Shown: in pieces, positions 1 through 5,179 of the stretch
How the letters are laid out: each line of letters begins with the position of its first letter
How positions within the stretch are numbered: the first letter of the stretch is position 1
Translations under genes and position numbers: made by a program
Source: Chloroflexota bacterium
GTDB lineage: Bacteria; Chloroflexota; Limnocylindria; Limnocylindrales; CSP1-4
DNA: 5,191 bases
Direction: 5' to 3'
NCBI GenBank assembly: GCA_027457005.1
Contig: DAIDTV010000131.1
Span: 1-5,191, forward strand
The notes under the pieces: generated by a model
The model's input: the letters and a program-made list of their open reading frames with translations, nothing else
Database searches by the model: none
What the model was told of the DNA's origin: nothing

Positions 1-526
1 CCCGATACAGCCCGCCGATCCGCACGTTGACCGGGTGGATCGAGCGGCCGCCGACCACCGCCATCAGCTCGTTGCCGGCCTTCTTGAGGGCAAGGCCCTG
101 CTCGACCACCGCGCGGTGGTCCTTCGCCAGGTCGATCGCGCTGGGGTAGCCCAGGAAGTCGGGAGCGTGCAGCAGGTAGACGTGCAGCGCGTGGCTCTCG
201 ATGTACTCGCCCGCGTAGAGCAGCCGGCGGAGCGCTCGCACCTGCGGGTCGATCTTCACGCCGAAGATCGACTCGAACGCCCCGGCGGCGCTCATCTGGT
301 ACGCCTCGGGACAGATCCCGCAGATGCGCGCGACGATGTCGAGCACCTGGTCGGGGTCGCGTCCCACCACCAGCTGCTCGAAATACCGGGGCGCCTCGAA
401 GATCCGCAGGCGCGCCTCGGTCACCTCGCCGTCGCGGATCACCAGGTGCAGGGTGCCCTCGCCCTCGACCCGGGTGATCCCCTCGACGCGGAACGAGCGC
501 TCGAACGCGGGAGCCTCGGTCGTCAT
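1..526 (-). CDS. hyhL: Group 3b [NiFe] hydrogenase large (alpha) subunit, N-terminal part, runs off the window edge
   Basis: This is the catalytic subunit that holds the NiFe(CN)2CO site of a cytoplasmic NADP-linked hydrogenase, which reversibly oxidises H2. Only the first 175 residues are in the window. Visible motifs are TRVEGEG (residues 18-24, with the conserved Glu21 of the family's R-[IV]-E-G element), the L1 motif RICGICP with Cys69 and Cys72 as two of the four nickel ligands, ESHALH (110-115), and GRSIHPVNVRIGG (160-172), which matches the family R-x-x-H-P pattern. The L2 motif (DPCxxC) lies beyond the window. The histidine that usually follows the CxxC in L1 is Tyr76 here. The start is ATG at 526, overlapping the TGA of the small-subunit gene by one base, with GGGAGGG five bases upstream. 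The block around ESHALH and the PDF-GY segment after it resemble archaeal sulfhydrogenase alpha (HydA) more than membrane-bound group 1 enzymes, from memory of that family. The alternative name is hydA. Confidence 0.93.
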   Translation of the reverse strand, partial: MTTEAPAFERSFRVEGITRVEGEGTLHLVIRDGEVTEARLRIFEAPRYFEQLVVGRDPDQVLDIVARICGICPEAYQMSAAGAFESIFGVKIDPQVRALRRLLYAGEYIESHALHVYLLHAPDFLGYPSAIDLAKDHRAVVEQGLALKKAGNELMAVVGGRSIHPVNVRIGGLYR

Positions 527-1401
527 CACTTCCCTCCCGCTCGCGGGCTGGCGCCCGTCGCCGAGTGGTCGCGATCCGCCGGACCTGCCGAAGCAATGGC
601 GGTCGTGCCGGGCACGCCGCCCAGCTCGGTGAGCACCGTGCGGAACGGCTCGGCGTAGCCGGTGAACCCGGCGAAGAAGCGGCCAGCCTCGGCCGGGGTG
701 CGCCCCATCTCGACGAACTGGCGGCTCAGGCTCGGCGCGTTGGCCTGCTCCCGGGGGCCGAAGCACCCGTAGCAGCCACGGTCGAAGCCCGGGCAGAGCG
801 CGCCGCAGCCGGTCATGGTGACCGGCCCGAGGCAGGGGATCCCCTTCGCGACCATCACGCAGACGCGTCCGGCGCGCTTGCACGCGGCGCAGACGGCCTC
901 GTCGGGCAGGTTGGGGCGTCGGCCCGTCAGCAGGGCGGTGACGAATTCCATCAGCTGCCCGGCGTCGATGGGACAGCCCCGGAGCTCGGCGTCGACCTTG
1001 ACGTAGTCGGCCACGGGCTGGGCCGTGGCCAGCGACTCGACGTACTCCGGGTGCGCGTAGACCGCGGCCCGGAACGCCTCGTGGTTGGCCCAGTTCCGCA
1101 TGGCCTGGATCCCGCCCGCGGTGGCGCAGGCGCCGATGGTCACGAGATGCTTGGCCTCGCGGCGGATCTCGTGGATCTGCTCGAGCTGCTCTGGTGTGCT
1201 GACGGAGCCCTCCACCAGGACCACGTCGTACGGGCCGCTGGAGTGATGGGTCGTCGCCTCCGGGAACTCGACGATGTCGATCCGTTCGGCGATCTCCAGC
1301 AGCGCGTCCTCGAGGTTCAGCAGCATGAGCTGGCAGCCATCGCACGAGGCGAGCTTGACGACGGCGAGCCGGGGGTGCGGGGTGGAGCCTGCGCGGGCCA
1401 T
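526..1401 (-). CDS. hyhS: Group 3b [NiFe] hydrogenase small (delta) subunit
   Basis: This 291-residue subunit carries electrons between the NiFe site and the diaphorase module. The N-terminus has the proximal-cluster motif SCDGCQ (Cys20, Cys23), completed by Cys92 (IGACAT) and Cys143 (RGCPID). Eight more cysteines (171, 174, 181, 190, 199, 203, 210, 213) fit two further [4Fe-4S] clusters, the pattern of short group 3 small subunits. There is no Tat signal peptide and no C-terminal membrane anchor, so the enzyme should be cytoplasmic. The last 25 or so residues are Ala/Gly/Ser-rich and probably a disordered tail. The ATG at 1401 overlaps the TGA of the upstream fused subunit (TGATG), with GGGAGGG (1408-1414) six bases upstream, so translation is probably coupled. 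The stop is in turn shared with the large-subunit start. The equivalent in Pyrococcus is HydD. Confidence 0.94.
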   Translation of the reverse strand: MARAGSTPHPRLAVVKLASCDGCQLMLLNLEDALLEIAERIDIVEFPEATTHHSSGPYDVVLVEGSVSTPEQLEQIHEIRREAKHLVTIGACATAGGIQAMRNWANHEAFRAAVYAHPEYVESLATAQPVADYVKVDAELRGCPIDAGQLMEFVTALLTGRRPNLPDEAVCAACKRAGRVCVMVAKGIPCLGPVTMTGCGALCPGFDRGCYGCFGPREQANAPSLSRQFVEMGRTPAEAGRFFAGFTGYAEPFRTVLTELGGVPGTTAIASAGPADRDHSATGASPRAGGK

Positions 1402-3365
1402 CAGATGCCCTCCCGTCCGAAGACGTCACCGAGCTGCGCGAGCGAGAATACCGGGCCGTCCTTGCACACGAAGAACGGCCCCACCTGGCAGTGCCCGCAC
1501 AGGCCGACGCCGCACTCCATGTGGCGCTCCATCGAGATGAAGATGCGGTCCTGCGTGATCCCGTGCGACCCGAGGGTCCCCACCGTGGCCTGGATCATGC
1601 GTTCCGGCCCGCACACGAATGCGATCGCCTTGGATCCGTCCCAGCGCGCCTGGTCGAACAGCTGGGTCACCACGCCCACCCGGCCAAGCCAGGTGGCGTC
1701 GGCCCGGTCGACCGTGACCCCGACGTCGAGGTCCCCCTGCGCGGCCCACGCGGCCAGCTCCTCCTTGTAGAGCAGGTCGCCCGGGGTACGGGCACCGTGG
1801 TAGATGTGCACATCGCCGAAGCGTCCCCGGTGCGACAGGATCTCGTCGACGACCGGCCGGAGCGGCGGGAACCCCATCCCGCCGCCAACGATCACGATGT
1901 CGTGGTCCTCCGCCGCCGGGACGGGCCAGCCATGACCCAGCGGCGCGGAGAGCCCGACCTCGGCACCGTGCTCCAGGCCGGTCAGGATCGTGCTGGCCGG
2001 TCCCACCCCGCGAACGGTCAGCTCCATTCCGGTGGGAAGGCGCCGGGAGATCGAGATGGGGATCGAGCCGACGGCCGGGACCGACACCATGACGAATTCG
2101 CCCCTCGACTGCTCCCAGTCGGGGGTGGCCTCGGTGGACAGGGCCAGGGTGACGGTGTCGTGGGTCTCGCGACGGACGGACTCCACGCGGAAGACGCTCG
2201 TCCTGGGCGCGCGTGCCTCCGCCGCGTGCCCGTCACCGGCGATCACCTCGGGCGGCGGGGCGATCCGGTCCAGTTCCTCGCGCACGTCGATGCCGACCGG
2301 GCACCAGGTGATGCAGCGCCCGCACCCCACGCAGCCCGACGTGCCGAACTGGTCGATCCAGGTGGCGAACTTGTGGGTGAGCCACTGCCGGTAGCGGTCC
2401 TGGACGCGGGGCCGGAAGTTGCCGCCCAGCGCGACGGCGGAGAAGCCCTTGGTGAAGCAGAAGTCCCATTGCCGCTCGGTCGTGGCGGCGTGGCCGTCCA
2501 GGTCGGAGCGCTGGCTGACGCTCGTGCAGAAGCAGGTCGGGCATGCGGCCGTGCAGTTCGTGCAGGCGAGGCAGCGCTCGGCGATCTCGGCCCAGTGCGG
2601 GCTGTCCAGCTTCGCGAGGAGACGATCGTGGAGTCCGGCCGTGACCACCGGGTCGCCGATGCGCTCGCGTGCCGCGGCCAGCTGGTCGGCGCCGGCCATG
2701 ACCTGGTCGGCGGTGGTCTCCTCCAGCGCGAGGCGCCCGACGATGGCCGCTCCCGCCTCGGATCCCGCTGTCACGATGAACCCGTCGTCGAGCTCGACGA
2801 GCGAGATGTCGTGGCCGCCCCGGATGCCCGGGCCGGTTCCCATGGAGGTGCAGAAGCAGGTGCCCCCGGGCTCAGCGCACTGGACCGCGATCACCAGCGC
2901 CTGCGCCCGGCGCCGTCGGTAGTCCTCGTCGGTGTAGGGGCCGCCGAGGAAGACGCGGTCCTCGATGCCCATCGCGGCGATCTCGCACGCGCGGACCCCG
3001 AGGAACGCGAGGCTCGGGATCTCCTTCCTGGCCGGCCCGAAGGAAACGTGCCCGTGCTCGTCGCGGTGCGACTCGGCGAGGGTGAGGGTGGGCGGAAACA
3101 CGAAGCGCTTCCAGGACGTCGGCCCGACCGCGTACGCGAAGTACCGCTCGTCGGCGTGGTCGACCAGCCGGAACCGGCCGGGCGCCTGTTCCGACCCGAC
3201 GCCCCGGGGCAGATCCGCGACGGAGCGGACCTCGCCGTACACGATGGCGCCGTCGGCCACGGTGGGTCCGATCACGGTGCGCCCACCCTCGGCGAGCAGG
3301 TCGATGAGCTGCTGGAATCCGGCGCGCGGCAGGAAGCCGGAGGCGCTTGTCGTGTCGGCTGTCAC
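1401..3365 (-). CDS. hydBG: Fused HydB-HydG: [4Fe-4S] beta subunit joined to FAD/NAD(P)-binding gamma (diaphorase) subunit of group 3b hydrogenase
   Basis: This 654-residue protein links the hydrogenase dimer to NAD(P)H. Residues 1-360 are HydB/AsrA-like, with Cys127, Cys163, TCFCTS (169-174) and two ferredoxin motifs: Cys265/268/271/275 and Cys345/348/351/355, both CxxCxxCxxxCP. Residues 361-390 look like a linker. Residues 391-654 are HydG-like (ferredoxin-NADP reductase superfamily), with a flavin-binding ISISRR element (437-442), the nucleotide-binding loop VIVGGGMGFPP (491-501), YHGARTPGDLLY (522-533), CGPERM (585-590) and a C-terminal [2Fe-2S] site at Cys618/623/626/634, as in PyrK-type proteins. 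The start chosen is GTG 3365: AGGA lies five bases upstream, the start is 11 bases after the preceding gene's stop, and homology begins right after it. The frame stays open to 3926, but that part is read out of frame with the CNB gene. In Pyrococcus, HydB and HydG are separate. Here one frame spans both with no stop. Confidence 0.9.
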   Translation of the reverse strand: MTADTTSASGFLPRAGFQQLIDLLAEGGRTVIGPTVADGAIVYGEVRSVADLPRGVGSEQAPGRFRLVDHADERYFAYAVGPTSWKRFVFPPTLTLAESHRDEHGHVSFGPARKEIPSLAFLGVRACEIAAMGIEDRVFLGGPYTDEDYRRRRAQALVIAVQCAEPGGTCFCTSMGTGPGIRGGHDISLVELDDGFIVTAGSEAGAAIVGRLALEETTADQVMAGADQLAAARERIGDPVVTAGLHDRLLAKLDSPHWAEIAERCLACTNCTAACPTCFCTSVSQRSDLDGHAATTERQWDFCFTKGFSAVALGGNFRPRVQDRYRQWLTHKFATWIDQFGTSGCVGCGRCITWCPVGIDVREELDRIAPPPEVIAGDGHAAEARAPRTSVFRVESVRRETHDTVTLALSTEATPDWEQSRGEFVMVSVPAVGSIPISISRRLPTGMELTVRGVGPASTILTGLEHGAEVGLSAPLGHGWPVPAAEDHDIVIVGGGMGFPPLRPVVDEILSHRGRFGDVHIYHGARTPGDLLYKEELAAWAAQGDLDVGVTVDRADATWLGRVGVVTQLFDQARWDGSKAIAFVCGPERMIQATVGTLGSHGITQDRIFISMERHMECGVGLCGHCQVGPFFVCKDGPVFSLAQLGDVFGREGI

Positions 3366-3370
3366 GGCGA

Positions 3371-3374
3371 TCCT
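3371..3374 (-). promoter_or_regulatory. Ribosome binding site deciding the GTG start of the fused hydBG gene
   Basis: AGGA on the minus strand lies five bases before GTG 3365. It supports this start over the far-upstream in-frame ATG at 3926. A second purine run, GAGGT, overlaps the stop codon of the preceding gene. The site is weak compared with the GGGAGGG sites before the two hydrogenase subunits. Confidence 0.5.
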
Positions 3375-3376
3375 GG

Positions 3377-3871
3377 CTACCTCGCGAACAGGTCGAGCAT
3401 CTGGAGCCGGGTGGCATTGAGCCGCCGTGCCAGTGCCTGCAGCACCCGCGGGTAGAGCACCGCGGCCAGGTCGTGGTCGGCCGAGAGCGCCGCGCGGAGA
3501 CCCGGTCCATCCATGGCGAGGACGTCGACCGGCTGGAGCGCGACCACCGTCGACGTGGACCGGTAGGGGGGGACCAGCGCGGACTGCCCGAAGATGTCGC
3601 CGGGCTCCACGGTCAGGATCGTGATCCAGCCCTGCTCGGGAACCAGGGTCCGCAGCGAGACGCGCCCGCTGAGCACGATGCCGAGCTCGTTGGCCAGCTG
3701 CCCCTCGGTGAGGAGCGTGGTGCCGGCGGGCGCCTGGTAGCGCCGGGAGAGCGCCGCAAGGCGCACCTGGGTCTCGGGGGGAAGGTTCGCGCCGAACCAG
3801 GTGGCGTTCAGGAGCGCCACGAACTCGGCGTCGTGTTCGGTCCGAGGCGTGGAGCTCTCCGTCTGGGGCAT
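3377..3871 (-). CDS. Single-domain cyclic-nucleotide-binding (Crp/Fnr-type sensor) protein, first gene of the hydrogenase operon
   Basis: This 164-residue protein consists of one cNMP-binding beta-barrel domain (about residues 25-140) and a C-terminal helix ending in LQMLDLFAR. Supporting motifs are PAGTTLLTEGQ (48-58), GIVLSGRVSLR (64-74), and GDIFGQSALV followed by PPYRSTSTVVA (91-111), which corresponds to the phosphate-binding cassette. Crp/Fnr regulators are usually 220-240 residues with a C-terminal helix-turn-helix. That part is absent here and the gene stops at TAG 3377-3379. The cassette has Gln96 where cAMP-binding proteins have Glu, and the Glu-to-Arg spacing is short, so binding of a cyclic nucleotide is uncertain. 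The start ATG 3871 follows GGAGGT at an ideal six-base spacing. A longer upstream frame (to 4069) has no family similarity. The diaphorase gene starts 11 bases downstream, so the two are co-transcribed. The likely role is allosteric or assembly-related control of the hydrogenase rather than DNA binding, which is inference. Confidence 0.86.
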   Translation of the reverse strand: MPQTESSTPRTEHDAEFVALLNATWFGANLPPETQVRLAALSRRYQAPAGTTLLTEGQLANELGIVLSGRVSLRTLVPEQGWITILTVEPGDIFGQSALVPPYRSTSTVVALQPVDVLAMDGPGLRAALSADHDLAAVLYPRVLQALARRLNATRLQMLDLFAR

Positions 3872-3877
3872 CGAGTG

Positions 3878-3883
3878 ACCTCC
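3878..3883 (-). promoter_or_regulatory. Strong ribosome binding site of the CNB-domain gene
   Basis: GGAGGT on the minus strand, six bases before ATG 3871. It fixes the start at 3871 and argues against the longer in-frame version beginning at 4069. Confidence 0.75.
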
Positions 3884-4020
3884 GCTGGAGCAGACGGGAC
3901 GCGCCGCTGCGTGCCCATGGGACCATTTCCCGGGCCGGTCGGGACAGGGCCTGCGGTCACGCGAACGCGGTCCGTCCGTCCCGGCCTCCCCGCCGCGACC
4001 GGCGAGTGCCGACTCGACGC

Positions 4021-4026
4021 TACGAT
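4021..4026 (+). promoter_or_regulatory. Candidate -10 box (TACGAT) for a leaderless CmpB-family transcript
   Basis: TACGAT fits the TANNNT -10 consensus. Six bases separate it from the GTG at 4033, so the expected transcription start falls on the start codon, as in leaderless mRNAs common in high-GC Gram-positive and related bacteria. There is no Shine-Dalgarno sequence before 4033, which agrees with this. No clear -35 box was seen. Confidence 0.5.
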
Positions 4027-4032
4027 ACCCGG

Positions 4033-4494
4033 GTGCGAGTCCGTGGCGGGCGCGTTTGCCGCGCGGCAACCTATGGCATCGCCGGTGTCCTGATGGAGAG
4101 CGCGTTCACCTCGGCGCGACTGTCGCGGGCGGCCCGGAGCCCGCGCCTGGCGGGTCCGGCCACGGCCTGGATGATGCCGATCTACGCGCTCGCGCTGCCG
4201 CTGTTCGAGCCGATGCATGCGCGCATCCGGGCCCGGCCGGCATGGCAGCGGGGCGCCGCCTACGCGGCCGGGATCCTGGCGGTCGAAGGGGCCACCGGGT
4301 GGTTGCTCAGGCGGGCGACCGGGCGCTGCCCGTGGGACTACTCGGGCCGGACCCGCTGGCAGGTGGACGGGCTCGTGCGTCTCGACTACGCGCCGTTCTG
4401 GGCCGCGGCCGGTCTCGGGGCGGAGCGACTTCACGACGCGATGACGGTCCCGTGCGCTACAATCGGCGGCCGTGGGCCGGTAGCTCAACGGTAG
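4033..4494 (+). CDS. Small membrane protein, CmpB / putative ABC-transporter type IV family
   Basis: This 153-residue protein has hydrophobic segments near residues 13-25 (TYGIAGVLMESAF), 44-60 (including WMMPIYALALPLFEPMH) and 74-92, and a shorter one at 121-132. Family-like features are the Gly/Glu-containing first helix, the WM-PIY-L---FEP-H element (47-62), EGATGWLLRR followed by GRCPWDYSG (85-105), and RLDYAPFW (116-123). These match the 'putative ABC-transporter type IV' (CmpB-like) family as I remember it. Transport function in this family is largely inferred. GTG 4033 was chosen because the conserved first helix starts by residue 13, before the next ATG (4093), and a TACGAT box suits a leaderless start here. 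GTG 4006 would add nine residues. The stop TAG 4492-4494 lies inside the tRNA-Lys gene, and the last 15 or so residues (after LHDAM) look non-conserved. Confidence 0.78.
   Translation: MRVRGGRVCRAATYGIAGVLMESAFTSARLSRAARSPRLAGPATAWMMPIYALALPLFEPMHARIRARPAWQRGAAYAAGILAVEGATGWLLRRATGRCPWDYSGRTRWQVDGLVRLDYAPFWAAAGLGAERLHDAMTVPCATIGGRGPVAQR
4458..4463 (+). promoter_or_regulatory. Candidate -10 box (TACAAT) of tRNA-Lys
   Basis: TACAAT is one base from TATAAT and ends 10 bases before the first base of the mature tRNA, giving a very short 5' leader. It sits within the 3' end of the CmpB-family reading frame. No good -35 hexamer was found at 16-18 bases upstream, so the -35 part is uncertain. Confidence 0.55.
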
Positions 4495-4548
4495 AGCAGC
4501 GGTCTCTTAAACCGCGGGTTGAGAGTTCGAGTCTCTCCCGGCTCACCA
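4474..4548 (+). tRNA. tRNA-Lys(CTT), with encoded CCA
   Basis: A full cloverleaf can be folded by hand. The acceptor stem GGGCCGG (4474-4480) pairs with CCGGCTC (4538-4544), with one G-U at the second pair. The D stem is GCTC/GAGC (4483-4486, 4494-4497) with loop AACGGTA. The anticodon stem is GCGGT/ACCGC around loop CTCTTAA, with anticodon CTT at 4506-4508 reading AAG. The variable loop is GGGTT. The T stem is GAGAG/CTCTC with loop TTCGAGT. The discriminator is A4545, followed by CCA 4546-4548. All stems pair without mismatch, so the gene should be functional. It overlaps the last 21 bases of the upstream coding frame. Confidence 0.97.
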
Positions 4549-4563
4549 GCGTTTCTCGCACGT

Positions 4564-4599
4564 CTGCACTTGCACGGGCCGCCTCGTCCGCAGGTGCAG
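4564..4599 (+). terminator. Hairpin downstream of tRNA-Lys, possible terminator
   Basis: CTGCACTTGC (4564-4573) pairs with GCAGGTGCAG (4590-4599): ten pairs, one of them T-G, around a 16-base GC-rich loop. It begins 16 bases after the tRNA CCA. No T-run follows, so it would be an atypical intrinsic terminator, or a 3' processing or stability element. Confidence 0.4.
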
Positions 4600-4712
4600 C
4601 CCATCCTCGCCTGCCTGGGTCGAACCGGTCGTGCAGGAGGCCGACCTCGAGGCAACCTTCGGCGTCGAGCTTGGGGGCCATGATCGAGTCGGCGGCCTCT
4701 TCGCCCGACGGG

Positions 4713-4760
4713 CGGATGCCGCGGACTGCGGATGCCGCGGACTGCGGATGCCGCGGACTG
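4713..4760. repeat. Three perfect tandem copies of a 16-bp unit
   Basis: The unit CGGATGCCGCGGACTG occurs at 4713-4728, 4729-4744 and 4745-4760 with no mismatch. Each copy contains the palindrome CCGCGG. The 16-base period would shift any reading frame, which supports non-coding DNA. The array lies 36 bases beyond the stop codon of the S4-domain gene. Confidence 0.92.
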
Positions 4761-4786
4761 GCGCTGTCCCTCTACAATCCGCGGCA
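4749..4786 (-). terminator. Inverted repeat after the S4-domain gene, possible terminator
   Basis: TGCCGCGGA (4749-4757, within the third tandem copy) is the exact reverse complement of TCCGCGGCA (4778-4786). The loop is 20 bases. On the minus strand the first arm begins nine bases after the S4 gene's stop codon (4796-4798), a fitting place for a terminator. There is no T-run, and the other two tandem copies could serve as alternative second arms. Confidence 0.35.
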
Positions 4787-4795
4787 GGTCCGGGC

Positions 4796-5179
4796 TCACG
4801 TGTCGGCAGCCCGACGCAGGCGCTCCAGCTCCCGGCGGAGGCGCTTGCTCGGCCGGCCCTCGCCCCGGACAGCCATGATCCCCGGCCGGACTTCCGTCAC
4901 CACCGGCGGCGGGCTGTGGTCCACGTAGCAGGTCACCGCGACCGTGGCGCCGACGCGCGACTCGATCGGCCGCACGACCTCGACGCTGCGCTCGCGCCCG
5001 GCGATCCGCGCCTCGACCCGGTCGCCGGCCCGGACCTTCGTGGACGGCTTCGCGGGGTTCCCGTTCACGCGGACGTGGCCGCCGTCACACAGCTGCGTCG
5101 CCGCCGGGCGCGTCTTCACGAGGCGCACCGCGCACAGCCAGCGGTCGATACGGGTCTCGTCGGTCGCGCGATCAGCCAT
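4796..5179 (-). CDS. S4-domain RNA-binding protein, Hsp15/HslR-like
   Basis: This 127-residue basic protein has an N-terminal S4 domain (about residues 9-70): RIDRWLCAVRLVKTR (10-24), then CDGGHVRVNG (31-40), KPSTKVRAGDRVE (44-56), and a C-terminal basic tail with GRPSKRLRRELERLR (108-122). This is the layout of E. coli Hsp15 (HslR, 133 residues), whose tail has a similar G-R-P-T-K-R-x-R-R-E-L pattern. Hsp15 binds free 50S subunits carrying nascent chains and helps recycle stalled ribosomes. RqcP of Firmicutes is a shorter relative lacking this tail. The role here is inferred from the family. The start is ATG 5179, nine residues before the S4 domain. Just upstream is AGAGGG, but only two bases from the ATG, so the ribosome binding site is poorly placed and a leaderless start is possible. 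The gene converges on tRNA-Lys, and its promoter lies near or beyond the window edge. Confidence 0.88.
   Translation of the reverse strand: MADRATDETRIDRWLCAVRLVKTRPAATQLCDGGHVRVNGNPAKPSTKVRAGDRVEARIAGRERSVEVVRPIESRVGATVAVTCYVDHSPPPVVTEVRPGIMAVRGEGRPSKRLRRELERLRRAADT

Larger units (their letters stand above)
3872..4032. other. Divergent intergenic region between the hydrogenase operon and the CmpB-family gene
   Basis: This 161-base region must hold the promoter of the leftward hydrogenase operon and that of the rightward membrane-protein gene. A plus-strand TACGAT (4021-4026) is a good -10 candidate. No convincing -10/-35 pair was found for the leftward operon. Small palindromes CCCATGGG (3914-3921) and CCCGGG (3929-3934) lie 40-60 bases upstream of the leftward start and could be operator half-sites, but both are short and could be chance in GC-rich DNA. 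No FNR or CRP consensus was seen. Confidence 0.5.
4549..4795. other. Convergent intergenic region between tRNA-Lys and the S4-domain gene
   Basis: This 247-base stretch has no convincing gene. It holds the hairpin at 4564-4599, a small hairpin CGCCC-GAC-GGGCG (4702-4714), the 16-bp tandem repeat (4713-4760), and an inverted repeat (4749-4786). A minus-strand stretch at about 4712-4618 has C/G-rich third codon positions, as real genes here do. It loses this pattern downstream, has no recognisable homology and runs into the antisense of the tRNA, so it is at most a gene remnant. Confidence 0.6.

Noticed and set aside
35..658. Plus-strand open frame opposite the large subunit
   Set aside because: Shadow of the NiFe large subunit, which has the RICGIC and RSIHP motifs in the other strand.
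565..1770. Plus-strand open frame opposite the small subunit and the end of the diaphorase
   Set aside because: Antisense shadow, with low-complexity Arg/Gly/Ala composition and no recognisable domain.
1491..3455. Long plus-strand open frame (654 codons) opposite the fused diaphorase
   Set aside because: An antisense shadow typical of high-GC DNA. The minus-strand protein has clear cofactor motifs, while this one has none.
3366..3926. Upstream extension of the fused diaphorase frame to an ATG at 3926
   Set aside because: It is the out-of-frame reading of the CNB-domain gene. The peptide is Arg/Pro/Ala-rich with no domain, and the CNB gene has its own strong ribosome binding site.
3914..3934. 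CCCATGGG and CCCGGG as an operator for a Crp/Fnr-type regulator
   Set aside because: They do not fit CRP or FNR half-sites and are short palindromes expected by chance in GC-rich DNA. The neighbouring CNB protein has no DNA-binding domain.
3872..4069. Longer start for the CNB-domain protein
   Set aside because: The added 66 residues lack family similarity, and GGAGGT is ideally spaced for ATG 3871.
4713..4760. Tandem repeat as a CRISPR array
   Set aside because: The 16-bp copies are directly adjacent without spacers.
4457..4799. Minus-strand small frames across the tRNA (peptides with SRERLELSTRG or GETRTLNPRF)
   Set aside because: These are the familiar spurious translations of antisense tRNA sequence. 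Part of one has coding-like codon use, but there is no homology or credible start.
4056..4928. Plus-strand frame reading through the tRNA and into the S4 gene
   Set aside because: It crosses a complete tRNA and the frame-shifting tandem repeat, and is out of frame with the CmpB-family protein.
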